From positions 47,463 through 111,462 of the forward strand of contig JANYDA010000021.1 of NCBI GenBank assembly GCA_025360005.1: a stretch of DNA of 64,000 bases. Direction: 5' to 3'. A program made the translations under genes and the position numbers. Numbering within the stretch: position 1 is the first letter of the stretch; each line of letters begins with the position of its first letter. This document shows, piece by piece, positions 25,946 to 34,453 of the stretch. The notes under the pieces were generated by a model, which was given only the letters and a program-made list of their open reading frames with translations, had not been told where the DNA came from and ran no database searches. This DNA comes from Fibrobacteria bacterium (lineage in GTDB: Bacteria > Fibrobacterota > Fibrobacteria > UBA11236).

Positions 25946-26234
25946 TCCCGTCCTTCTTCTTTTCCTTGTTCAGCCTTTCCATGAAGGGGATATTCAGCAA
26001 CAGGTCGTTCTTCTTGCTCTTGCTCATGTCGTTCTTTTCGGCCTTTTCCTTGGCCTTCTTATCCGCCTCGATAACGCGCATGGAAAGCTGCACCTCCCTA
26101 TTGATGATGGCCTCGACGCGGTTGAAAGCGTATTCCAGATTGGCGATGGTGCGGATGATGATCATGTAGAGAGCCAGGAGTTCCAGGGAGAGGAAGATCG
26201 AGAGCACCACTTGGATCTTGATATCGATTTCCAT
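25938..26234 (-). CDS. Small single-pass membrane protein
   Basis: 98 residues. One membrane segment (VVLSIFLSLELLALYMIIIR, residues 9-28) is followed by a helical region NLEYAFNRVEAIINREVQL and a highly charged Lys/Glu tail (EADKKAKEKAEKNDMSKSKK), predicted cytoplasmic. No family recognised. GAGGACGG precedes the ATG. It overlaps the start of gmk by eight bases, so it is expressed with it. Confidence 0.78.
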   Translation of the reverse strand: MEIDIKIQVVLSIFLSLELLALYMIIIRTIANLEYAFNRVEAIINREVQLSMRVIEADKKAKEKAEKNDMSKSKKNDLLLNIPFMERLNKEKKKDGNG

Positions 26235-26372
26235 CCGTCCTCGGCGCCTCCGTTGGCTCCAATTATATCTTCTTTGCCCAACGCTTGCAATTTAAGGGTC
26301 GACTGGGCCGGAACGGATTGCCGCCGCTTACGCATTTATGTCTATTTCGGGAAGTCGCCAATGAGGGTTCAG

Positions 26373-26927
26373 ATGAAATTTTCCGCGCCGGTTGCAACTC
26401 TCCTCACCGCGCTCATCGCGTTCTCCACTACGCCTTCCCCGGGATGGATGGGGATTAAATCCAAGGCCAGGCCCGCGCGGACGCCGGAGGCGGCGCGAAT
26501 CGTTCCCGCAGCGGCGATATCCGATTCCGCAGGGCTTTCAGCGACGGTCCGGACCATCCCTGCCGGCAGCCGCAGCGCATATCTGGGGACGCTGGAAGGC
26601 GTGCGTTGCTTCAATTGCGCGCCGGATATTGTGTTCTTGAACCTGGGCGATTCGATTTCGCGTGAGACCGCCACCCTGACCTTGCGCAGCGAAGTCTGGA
26701 ACGCCATGGATAGGCCGATTAAGGATAAACGCATGTTCGACTATGACAACCGTTGTTTCTTTTTCGGCTACCAGGAGAAGGATACCGTATTGGTGGGGGG
26801 CGCGTGGACGGAAACCAGCCCGCGCAGCGTGGCCTGCTATCCGTATTTGCAACGCAGCGAACGCTCCGGCCCCGGCGCGGACACCACGGTCCAGGCCTTC
26901 CGCTCCGAGCCGGCAGGGGAAAATTGA
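26373..26927 (+). CDS. Exported hypothetical protein
   Basis: 184 residues. N-terminal signal peptide MKFSAPVATLLTALIAFST. The mature part contains a CFNC pair (GVRCFNCAPDIVFLNLGDS), a beta-strand-like region ETATLTLRSEVWNAM and a YDNRCFFFGYQEKDTVLVGG block. Four cysteines could form two disulfides. No family recognised. The start at 26373 is preferred over 26361 because GAGGG lies five bases before it. The stop overlaps the TTG start of larE. Confidence 0.65.
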   Translation: MKFSAPVATLLTALIAFSTTPSPGWMGIKSKARPARTPEAARIVPAAAISDSAGLSATVRTIPAGSRSAYLGTLEGVRCFNCAPDIVFLNLGDSISRETATLTLRSEVWNAMDRPIKDKRMFDYDNRCFFFGYQEKDTVLVGGAWTETSPRSVACYPYLQRSERSGPGADTTVQAFRSEPAGEN

Positions 26928-27904
26928 CGCGCGCTCCCATCGCCGATCCGGTCCTGGAGGAAAAGTACCGCGCCCTCAAGGCGCGCCTCCTCGGCTTGGG
27001 CCGGGTGCTGATCGGTTTTTCCGGCGGCGTCGATTCCACATTGTTGACCGCCGTGGCCAGGGAAACCTTGGGGCGGGACCGCGTGACGGCCTGCCTGGCG
27101 GTGGGCCCTTCGCTGGCGGACCGGGAACGCCGCGAAGCCGTGGGCCTGGCCGCGCTGATGGACGTGGAGCTGAAAACCTACCCTGCCCGCGAATTCGAGA
27201 ATCCCGCCTACGTGGCCAACGGGCCGGATCGCTGTTTCCATTGCAAGGCCGACTTGTTCCGGCACCTGGGCCATTTCGCGGCGACCTTTTCAAAGCCGCC
27301 GCAAACCGGCTCGCAAACCCCTTCGGGCGAATCCGCAGTTGCCGGCGGCACTGGGGCCGATTCCGTGCCGGCCGCCGCGGGACCGGCCCTGCTCTACGGA
27401 GGTAACTTGGATGATACCCAGGATTACCGCCCCGGCCTCAAGGCCGCGGATGCTTTCGGCGCCCTCGCCCCGCTGGCCGAAACGGGATTCACGAAAGCGG
27501 ACGTGCGCGCCTTGTCGCGCGCGCTGGGATTGCCCACCGCCGATAAAGCCGCCCAGCCCTGCCTCAGCAGCCGTATTCCTTACGGGAGCGCAGTGACACC
27601 CGCCAAACTCGCCGCCGTGGAAGCGGGCGAAGCCGAACTTTCCGCCTTGGGGTTCCGGGAATACCGCCTGCGGCACTTCGGGGATTTGGCCCGCATCGAA
27701 GTACCGGCGGATCAACTTGGGCTTTTCACCGCCGGTCTACGGGCGGAGCTGGGTTCCCGCTTGAGCGCGCTGGGCTTTGCGCGCATGGAAATCGATCCTG
27801 CCGGTTTCCGGAGCGGCAATCTCAATCGGGGTCTTTCCCCGGAAATCCTATCCCGCTTCCGGGATCGAACCGATATTCCGGCTCCGGGTCTCAAAGAGGA
27901 TTAG
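26924..27904 (+). CDS. larE: LarE, ATP-dependent sacrificial sulfur transferase
   Basis: 326 residues. LarE donates sulfur in making the nickel-pincer nucleotide cofactor of lactate racemase and related racemases/epimerases. PP-loop SGGVDSTLLT is near residue 30; cysteines are in GPDRCFHCKADLF and QPCLSSRIPYG, the second matching the sulfur-donating position of the family. A 25-residue low-complexity insert (GSQTPSGESAVAGGTGADS) follows the first cysteine region and is not typical. The TTG start overlaps the stop of the preceding gene (TTGA) and has AGGGGA upstream. LarB, LarC and a LarA homolog are not in the window. Confidence 0.88.
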   Translation: MTRAPIADPVLEEKYRALKARLLGLGRVLIGFSGGVDSTLLTAVARETLGRDRVTACLAVGPSLADRERREAVGLAALMDVELKTYPAREFENPAYVANGPDRCFHCKADLFRHLGHFAATFSKPPQTGSQTPSGESAVAGGTGADSVPAAAGPALLYGGNLDDTQDYRPGLKAADAFGALAPLAETGFTKADVRALSRALGLPTADKAAQPCLSSRIPYGSAVTPAKLAAVEAGEAELSALGFREYRLRHFGDLARIEVPADQLGLFTAGLRAELGSRLSALGFARMEIDPAGFRSGNLNRGLSPEILSRFRDRTDIPAPGLKED

Positions 27905-27966
27905 GGTCCGCAACCGCACGCTGAATCCGGCGGCTCTGACGAAAACCGCTTCCCGGAACCTGCCCG

Positions 27967-29124
27967 CTAAAAAGCAGCCCGGTAAACGGCCAGCATATCT
28001 TCCCGTGTCACGGGGATGATGTTGGAAGCATGGCAGGTATCCTCGAATGCGTCCCGGGCCAGCATATCCAGATCAGTTTCCGGCACTTTATGCTGACGTA
28101 ACCCCAATGGTACCCCAAGAGCCGTGAAAAAGGCGCGGATGGATTCGGCCAGGCCGCCCCTGTCCATCCCGGCTTCCCGGAAAATTTCGCGCACGCGCGC
28201 AAATTTGGCGCGGGCCGGAGCGCTCAGTTCCTTGGACTCCAGAAATGCGAACGCATCCGGAAGCAACAGGGCATTGGCCAGGCCATGGTGGGTGTTGTAC
28301 CGCGCCGACAGGGGATGCGCCAGGGAATGCACCATCCCCAATCCCTTCTGGAAAGCCGTGGCCCCCATGGCGGCGGCGATTTGCATGGCCCCGCGGGATT
28401 CGAGATCGCCCCCCCGCGCGTAGGCGATGGGCAGATGCTTGAGGATGAGGCGGATGCCTTCCAGGGCGATGCCGTCCGCCATGGGGTGGAACGCGTCTAC
28501 CAAATAGGCTTCCAGGCAATGGGTGAACGCGTCGATTCCGGTGGCGGCGGTGATATGCGGCGGCAGGCCGGCCGTGAGCGCCGGCTCCAGCACGGCAACG
28601 TCCGGCATCAGGCCGGGATGGAAGAAAATGGTTTTCTTTCCCGTGGCCCGCAGGATGATGACCCCGGAGCGGCCCACCTCGCTGCCGGTCCCGGAGGTGG
28701 TGGGGATGGCGTACAGGGGCGGCATGGGGTTGACTATCAGCTTGTCCCCGCCTTTGGCATCGTCGTATTGCGCCAAGGGTCCGGGATGCGCGGTAAGGAG
28801 GCGGATCACCTTGGCCGTGTCCATGGGGCTGCCGCCGCCCAGGGCGATGAGCGCATCGCAACCGCCGTCCTGATAGGCCTTCAGGCCTTTCTCGACGTCT
28901 TCTTCGACGGGATTGGGATGCGTACCGTCGAATATCGACACGCGCGGCGCATCCTTGCCCTGCGACTGTAACGCCGCGGTTACCGTGGCCGCCAAGCCCG
29001 CCTTGACTAGGGTGGCGTCCGTAACGATTAGGACATGCTCGGCCCTCCCGCGAATGCGCTCCGCCAGCGCTTTAAGGGCGCCTTCGCCGTAGAAGAGGGT
29101 GGTGGGGTAGTTGAATTGTTGCAT
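27967..29124 (-). CDS. Iron-containing alcohol dehydrogenase
   Basis: 385 residues. Family III NAD(P)-dependent alcohol dehydrogenase. The N-terminal half has ALGGGSPMDTAKVIRLL (GGGS nucleotide motif) and IPTTSGTGSEV. The metal ligands are expected in DAFTHCLEAYLVD and GMVHSLAHPLSARYNTHHG (histidines of the HSLAHP and HH blocks). Length is typical (380-390). GGAG lies seven bases before the ATG. It is the last gene of a minus-strand operon behind an aldehyde dehydrogenase and a glutamine-synthetase-like enzyme. Confidence 0.93.
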   Translation of the reverse strand: MQQFNYPTTLFYGEGALKALAERIRGRAEHVLIVTDATLVKAGLAATVTAALQSQGKDAPRVSIFDGTHPNPVEEDVEKGLKAYQDGGCDALIALGGGSPMDTAKVIRLLTAHPGPLAQYDDAKGGDKLIVNPMPPLYAIPTTSGTGSEVGRSGVIILRATGKKTIFFHPGLMPDVAVLEPALTAGLPPHITAATGIDAFTHCLEAYLVDAFHPMADGIALEGIRLILKHLPIAYARGGDLESRGAMQIAAAMGATAFQKGLGMVHSLAHPLSARYNTHHGLANALLLPDAFAFLESKELSAPARAKFARVREIFREAGMDRGGLAESIRAFFTALGVPLGLRQHKVPETDLDMLARDAFEDTCHASNIIPVTREDMLAVYRAAF

Positions 29125-29195
29125 GTGAAGTCTCCGCGGCATACTGACGCATAAGAATTTTCGCAAATCGAAAGAAGGATCCGCTGATTCCCTAT

Positions 29196-30635
29196 TTAGA
29201 TGATCTCAAAGTACCTCGCCAACTGCCAGTCGGTAATCGCCTTTTCATGCTCCCGCACTTCCCATTCCCGCGAGTCGGCGAAATGGTCCACGAATGCCGC
29301 GCCGAACAGATCCACCGCCTCTTTGGAGGCGCGCAGGTTGCGCAGGGAGTCGCGCAGGTTGCTGGGCAGGCGTAATTCTTCCGGCAGGGAGTCCTGCACT
29401 TCATAAGCGCTGCCTTTGACGGGCGGGCCCAAGGAGAGCTTGCGTTCCATGCCCAGCAGGCCCGCGCCGATGCAGGCCGCGGCCACCAGGTAGGGATTGC
29501 CGTCGGCGGCGCCCAGTCGGAATTCCATACGTTGGGATTTGGGGCCGCCGGGAATGACACGCAGGGCGGTGGTGCGGTTCTCCACGCCCCAGGTGGCGCT
29601 GGTGGGCGCCCAGGCTCCCTTTACCAATCGCGTATAGCTGTTGATGGTGGGCGCGCACAGGCAGAGGAACGGCTTCAGGAATTTCTGCATGCCGGCCACG
29701 TAGCTTTCCATGATCGGGCTCATGCCCTCGCGGCCTCCCGCCTTGAAAAAAACCGGTTCGCCGGTCTTGAGATCGAACAAGCTCTGGTGCATATGCCCGC
29801 TCTGCCCGGGATAGTCCTGGGACCATTTGGCCATGAAGGTGGCCACCTTCTGGCGCTTCTGGAAATACACCTTGGTGAAGGTCTTGAATACCGCCGCCTT
29901 GTCGGCCCCGCGCAGGGCTTCGTCCGGAGCCAGGGCGGCTTCGATCACGCCTGGGCCGGTCTCGCAATGCAGGCCTTCGATGGCGCAGCCCATGGAATCG
30001 TGGTATTCCATCAGGCCGGAAAAGATGTCCGACTCGGCGGAATTCCTCAACACGGAATATCCGAAGTTTCCCGGCGTCATGGGCTTGAGATTCTTGTAAC
30101 GCTTCTCGCGTATTGAGTGCGGCGTCTCATCGAAGACGAAGAACTCGTATTCGAACCCGATCTTGGCGCCCAGGCCCATGGTCTTGGCCCGTTCCAACAC
30201 CCTTTGTAAAAGGCCGCGCGGGCACAGGGGGTGCCGGCCGCCGGTCTTGGCATCCGTGAACTCGCCCAGAAAGAAAGGGATATTCCCTTCATCGGCCAGG
30301 CGGCGCTCCGTTCCCAAATCGAGACGGAAAGGCGCATCGGGGAAGGCGGTATGCCAACCCGTGAACTTGACGTTGTCGTACAATTTGTCATCCACATCCC
30401 AGCCGAGCACGCAGTCGCAGAAGGCGCCGCCCGACTTGGCCACGGAGGCGAATTTTTCCAGCGAGAGATATTTTCCGCGCATCACGCCGTCGATATCGGT
30501 GAGCGCCAGCTTGACCCGCTTGATCCCGGAATCCCGCCATTCCGCGATGCGGCGCGACAGGTATTGGTCGGAAGGGGGTGGGGCCGTTTCGGGGAGGGAC
30601 CGAACCTTTGCCGGAAGCGGTTTGCGAGGAGTCAT
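29196..30635 (-). CDS. Glutamine-synthetase family enzyme (gamma-glutamyl ligase, PuuA/GlnT-like)
   Basis: 479 residues. It has the glutamine-synthetase fold: N-terminal VKLALTDIDGVMRGKYLSLE; metal/glutamate site FEYEFFVFDETP; GQSGHMHQSLFD with the ATP-site histidines; and GAADGNPYLVAAACIGAG. The TDIDGVMRGK motif and the context of aldehyde and alcohol dehydrogenases argue for ligation of glutamate to an amine or amino alcohol (PuuA/IpuC-like) and not for ammonium assimilation. AAAGG precedes the ATG at 30635. The frame is open 72 bases further upstream through a repeat, so that part is not counted. Confidence 0.87.
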   Translation of the reverse strand: MTPRKPLPAKVRSLPETAPPPSDQYLSRRIAEWRDSGIKRVKLALTDIDGVMRGKYLSLEKFASVAKSGGAFCDCVLGWDVDDKLYDNVKFTGWHTAFPDAPFRLDLGTERRLADEGNIPFFLGEFTDAKTGGRHPLCPRGLLQRVLERAKTMGLGAKIGFEYEFFVFDETPHSIREKRYKNLKPMTPGNFGYSVLRNSAESDIFSGLMEYHDSMGCAIEGLHCETGPGVIEAALAPDEALRGADKAAVFKTFTKVYFQKRQKVATFMAKWSQDYPGQSGHMHQSLFDLKTGEPVFFKAGGREGMSPIMESYVAGMQKFLKPFLCLCAPTINSYTRLVKGAWAPTSATWGVENRTTALRVIPGGPKSQRMEFRLGAADGNPYLVAAACIGAGLLGMERKLSLGPPVKGSAYEVQDSLPEELRLPSNLRDSLRNLRASKEAVDLFGAAFVDHFADSREWEVREHEKAITDWQLARYFEII

Positions 30636-30653
30636 GGGTGGCCTTTGGAAAAA

Positions 30654-30687
30654 GAAGGAGAGAGAAGGAGAGAGAAGGAGAGAGAAG
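30654..30687. repeat. 10-bp tandem repeat (AGAGAAGGAG)
   Basis: About 3.4 copies of a perfect 10-base unit between the aldehyde dehydrogenase and glutamine-synthetase-like genes. On the coding (minus) strand it is a pyrimidine-only CTCCTTCTCT tract in the intercistronic leader. Copy number could vary by slippage. Confidence 0.85.
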
Positions 30688-30711
30688 AGCGGATTCGGGA
30701 ACGGCACGCCG

Positions 30712-32139
30712 TCAGCCTAACCGAAAATGGATCGCTTTCCTCCGCGTCAACGCATAGAACCCGTACTTGGACAACGTCGTCCCGCGACCGCTGTCCCGCA
30801 CGCCGGTCCACGGCAAGGCAGGGTCCAGATAGTCGCAACGGTTCATGAAGACGGTACCGGTGTCCGCTTCCGCGGCGAAGCGCTCCGCCCGTTCCCGGTC
30901 GGAGGTATAGATGGCGGAAGTGAGACCGTAGGGCGAATCGTTCACCAGGCGAAGGGCTTCGGCATCGTCGCGGACGGGTATGATGGGGAGGATGGGGCCG
31001 AAGTTCTCCTCCCGGACCACGGCCATGGAATTGTCCACGCCGGTGATCAGGGTCGGTTCGAAAAAAGTGCCCTTGCCGATGCGGACGATGCCGCCGCCGG
31101 CAACCACTTTGGCGCCCCGGGCCTTGGCCGCTTCCACTTGCCTGAGCATATCACCCGCTGCCTTGGCGGACGCCAGCGGACCCATGGTGGTATTCCTATC
31201 CTGGGGATCGCCGAGCACATATTCGGATGTCAAAGTCAGGCAGCGGTCCAGGAACTCCCCGTATAACGAATGGTGCACGTAGACCCGCTCTATTCCGCAG
31301 CAGGATTGGCCCGCATTGTACATCGCCCCGTCCACCAGATCGCCGGCGGCCTTGGCCGCGTCCGCATCCGCAGCCACGTAGGCTCCGTCCTTGCCGCCCA
31401 GCTCCAGGCTGCAATCGATGAACCGGTTGGCGCATTCGGCGCGGCGAGCCACGCTTTGCTGCACGCTGCGGCCGCCTTCCACGGATCCGGTGAAGACCAC
31501 GTGATCGATGTCGCACTCGCTGATCATTTTTCCCAGGGCTTCGTGTTCCGCCTGTACGGATTGCAGGACGTTTTCCAGCGATCCACCCGGAACGCCGCCG
31601 CCCAGATTGCCGAAGGCACGGGCGAAATGCTGCCCTACCGCCGGCGTAAGGCTGCTGTGCTTTAGGATGACGGCGTTGCCGGCCAGGAGGGCGGTGGCCA
31701 CCCCATTGATGGCGGTCAGCAACGGGTAGTTCCACGGGGCTATGATGAGCACCACTCCCAACGGAACATGTTCGATGCGCCTGAGGAAGCCCGCCTTGTG
31801 CGGAAGGGTTTCCGGAGCCAGCGCGGCCTCGGCCGCGTCCGAGAGCCAATCGGCCCTTTCGAAAAAACCCTTCAATTCGTTCTCGGCCTGGCGGATGGGC
31901 TTGCCCATCTGGAGGCAGATATCCCGTGCGATGGCGGCGCGGTTGGCTTCGAAATATTGCAGGCCCGTGCGTACCCATTCCGTCCGTTGGGCCGGGTTCA
32001 CCCGCCGCCACGCCAGGGCCGCCTTGCGGGCCTTGGCTACGGTGGTTTGCAGGGCGGGGAATTCCTGGAGAGGGTATTCTCCCGCTGTCTCCAGGGTGAA
32101 GGGATTGATGGGCTTGAGGATTCCGTCGGGTTTTATCAT
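30712..32139 (-). CDS. NAD(P)-dependent aldehyde dehydrogenase
   Basis: 475 residues. Oxidises an aldehyde to its acid. Motifs in order: IIAPWNYPLLTAINGV (nucleotide-binding Asn), HVVFTGSVEGGRSVQ, catalytic glutamate in SLELGGKDGAYV, catalytic cysteine in YNAGQSCCGIERVYV, and ENFGPILPIIPV. The length is close to the family norm. It is first in an operon with a glutamine-synthetase-like ligase and an iron alcohol dehydrogenase, a set found in amine and amino-alcohol catabolism by gamma-glutamylation. The start at 32139 is chosen because homology begins there; an in-frame ATG exists at 32166. The ribosome site is weak. Confidence 0.92.
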   Translation of the reverse strand: MIKPDGILKPINPFTLETAGEYPLQEFPALQTTVAKARKAALAWRRVNPAQRTEWVRTGLQYFEANRAAIARDICLQMGKPIRQAENELKGFFERADWLSDAAEAALAPETLPHKAGFLRRIEHVPLGVVLIIAPWNYPLLTAINGVATALLAGNAVILKHSSLTPAVGQHFARAFGNLGGGVPGGSLENVLQSVQAEHEALGKMISECDIDHVVFTGSVEGGRSVQQSVARRAECANRFIDCSLELGGKDGAYVAADADAAKAAGDLVDGAMYNAGQSCCGIERVYVHHSLYGEFLDRCLTLTSEYVLGDPQDRNTTMGPLASAKAAGDMLRQVEAAKARGAKVVAGGGIVRIGKGTFFEPTLITGVDNSMAVVREENFGPILPIIPVRDDAEALRLVNDSPYGLTSAIYTSDRERAERFAAEADTGTVFMNRCDYLDPALPWTGVRDSGRGTTLSKYGFYALTRRKAIHFRLG

Positions 32140-32334
32140 TGCTGCTATTATAAAATAGCCGGTCATCGGGGCAAACCGCTATTTTGAATTCGTTTCTCCC
32201 GAGGCGTCTTTTTCCCGCCGGCCCAAGCCTTGGGTTTACCCGCCGGTACTCGCTCCCCATCCGCTGAAACAGCATCCGCGCCCCTGAATTAATTACCTTT
32301 TTTCCCAAAACACAAGAATGAAGGAGCCCGTAAC

Positions 32335-34413
32335 TTGGAAAACGCCAAACTGAAGAGAATCGCCGATAATATCCGCATCCTATCCGCTTCCATGCCGGAA
32401 CGGGCCAAGTCCGGCCATCCGGGCGGACCGATGGGCGGAGCCGATTTCATGGTCCTTCTCTACACCGAATTCCTCCGCTTCGACCCCAAGGACCTGGCAT
32501 GGGTCAACCGCGATCGGTTCTTCCTGGACCCGGGACATCTCTCTTCCCTCCTATACTCCACCCTTTCCACCATCGGCGCGTACAGCATGGAGGAACTGTC
32601 CAACTTCCGCCAATGGGCAAGCCCCACCCCCGGCCATCCGGAACACGATGTGAAGCGGGGCGTGGAAAACACTTCCGGTCCCTTGGGCCAAGGACATGTC
32701 ATGGGCCTGGGATCCGCCATCGCCGAGCGCTTCCTGCGCGCCCGCTTCGGGGATTGGATGCAACATAAGACGGTAGCCTACATTTCCGACGGCGGCGTGG
32801 AAGAGGAAGTCTCCCAGGGCGTGGGCCGCCTGGCCGGCCATCTGGGAATGAGCAACCTCATCATGTTCTACGATTCCAACGACGTGCAGCTCTCCCACAT
32901 GACCAAGGATACCATGAGCGAGGATACCGCCATGAAGTACCGGTCCTGGGGCTGGTTGGTGGAAACCGTCAGCGGCCATGATTTCGATCAGATGCGCGGC
33001 GCCCTGCAGCGGGCCTGGGCGGAAAAGTCCAAGCCCACCCTCATCATCGGCAAGACCATCATGGGCAAGGGCGCGGTCAAGGCGGACGGGACCCCGTTCG
33101 AAGGGTCCCCGAAATTGCACGGCGTCCCGCTTTCCAAATCCGGCGCCAGCTACGAAAAGACCATTGAAGTGCTGGGCGGCGATCCCGCCAACCCTTTTGT
33201 GCTGTTCGCGGACGTGAAGGAAGCCATGGCGGGCGTGCTGGATCAGAAATCCAAGGCGGCGGCGGCAGCCAAGGCCGAACAGGCCGGCTGGGAAAAGCAG
33301 AATCCGGAACTCGCCGAAAAATTCCGGCTTTTCTTCGGCGGCGCCTTGCCCGCGCTGGACTTCGCGTCCATTGAGCAGAAACCCAACGATGCCACGCGCG
33401 CGGCCTCCAAGAACGTCTTGGCTTACCTGGCCGACCATTTGGAAAACATCATCGTGACCTCCGCCGATCTGGCCGACAGCGATTATACCGAAGGCTTCCT
33501 GAAGAAGACCAAGATCTTCACCCGGGACGATTTCTCCGGATCCTTCCTGCAGTCGGGCGTTTCCGAGCTGACCATGGCCGGCATCATGAACGGTATCGCC
33601 CTGCATGGCGGCTGCTATATCGCAGGCGGAACTTTTTTCGCTTTCTCCGATTTCCAGAAGCCCGCCATCCGCCTGGCGGCCATCATGGGCGCGCATACCA
33701 TCTACATCTGGACGCATGACGCATTCCGCGTGGGCGAGGACGGTCCCACCCATCAACCCATCGAACAGGAAGCGCAGATCCGCCTACTGGAGAAGATGGC
33801 CAACCTGGAAGGACATCGCAGCGCGCTGGTTCTGCGCCCCTGCGACGGCGCGGAAACCACTGTGGCCTGGAAGATGGCCTTGGAAGCCAAGACCCCCGTC
33901 GGCCTTATCCTCACCCGCCAGCCCGTGAACGACACGCCGGGCAAGAGCGGTTCCACCCGTTACCAGGACGCGCTGCAAGGCGCGGCCAAGGGCGCCTACA
34001 TCGTGCGCGAGGCGGGCGGCAAGCCGGATCTGGTGCTCGTCGCCAACGGCTCGGAGGTTTCCCTGCTGTTGGAAGGCGCGGAAAAGTTGGCGAAGGAAAA
34101 GGGATTGAAGGTCCAGGTGGTGTCCGCCATATCGGAAGGCTTGTTCCGGGAACAGAGTCCGCAATACCGCGAAAGCATCCTGCCCATGACGGCTCCCACC
34201 TTGGGCTGGACCGCAGGCCTGCCCGCCACCTTGCAGGGCCTGGTAGGCCCGCTTGGCAAAGTATTCGGCATGGAACGCTTCGGCGCTTCGGCACCGTTCA
34301 AAGTGCTCGACGAGAAGTTCGGCTACACCGCGGCCAACGTGGCGGCGGTGGCGGAAAAGTATCTTGGCGAATATAAGGAGACGGCGAAGCGGATCGCGGC
34401 CGCGATCGGCTGA
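32335..34413 (+). CDS. tkt: Transketolase
   Basis: 692 residues. Thiamine-diphosphate enzyme moving two-carbon units in the pentose phosphate pathway. N-terminal substrate histidine in AKSGHPGGPMGGA; GPLGQGHVMGLGSAIAE; TPP motif YISDGGVEEEVSQGVGR. The usual GDG is SDG here, and the helix after it reads NLIMFYDSNDVQL in place of the common YDDN. The central Pyr domain has GIMNGIALHGG and THDAFRVGEDGPTHQPIEQE. These are features of a divergent transketolase subclass. The TTG start has AAGGAG eight bases upstream. Monocistronic. Confidence 0.93.
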   Translation: MENAKLKRIADNIRILSASMPERAKSGHPGGPMGGADFMVLLYTEFLRFDPKDLAWVNRDRFFLDPGHLSSLLYSTLSTIGAYSMEELSNFRQWASPTPGHPEHDVKRGVENTSGPLGQGHVMGLGSAIAERFLRARFGDWMQHKTVAYISDGGVEEEVSQGVGRLAGHLGMSNLIMFYDSNDVQLSHMTKDTMSEDTAMKYRSWGWLVETVSGHDFDQMRGALQRAWAEKSKPTLIIGKTIMGKGAVKADGTPFEGSPKLHGVPLSKSGASYEKTIEVLGGDPANPFVLFADVKEAMAGVLDQKSKAAAAAKAEQAGWEKQNPELAEKFRLFFGGALPALDFASIEQKPNDATRAASKNVLAYLADHLENIIVTSADLADSDYTEGFLKKTKIFTRDDFSGSFLQSGVSELTMAGIMNGIALHGGCYIAGGTFFAFSDFQKPAIRLAAIMGAHTIYIWTHDAFRVGEDGPTHQPIEQEAQIRLLEKMANLEGHRSALVLRPCDGAETTVAWKMALEAKTPVGLILTRQPVNDTPGKSGSTRYQDALQGAAKGAYIVREAGGKPDLVLVANGSEVSLLLEGAEKLAKEKGLKVQVVSAISEGLFREQSPQYRESILPMTAPTLGWTAGLPATLQGLVGPLGKVFGMERFGASAPFKVLDEKFGYTAANVAAVAEKYLGEYKETAKRIAAAIG

Positions 34414-34453
34414 ACCTATTTCAAGAGCGCACGGACTCCGAACCGCACCCGGC

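Noticed and set aside
32551..33756. 401-codon minus-strand open frame
   Set aside because: Antisense to the transketolase gene, which has full family motifs and a good ribosome site.
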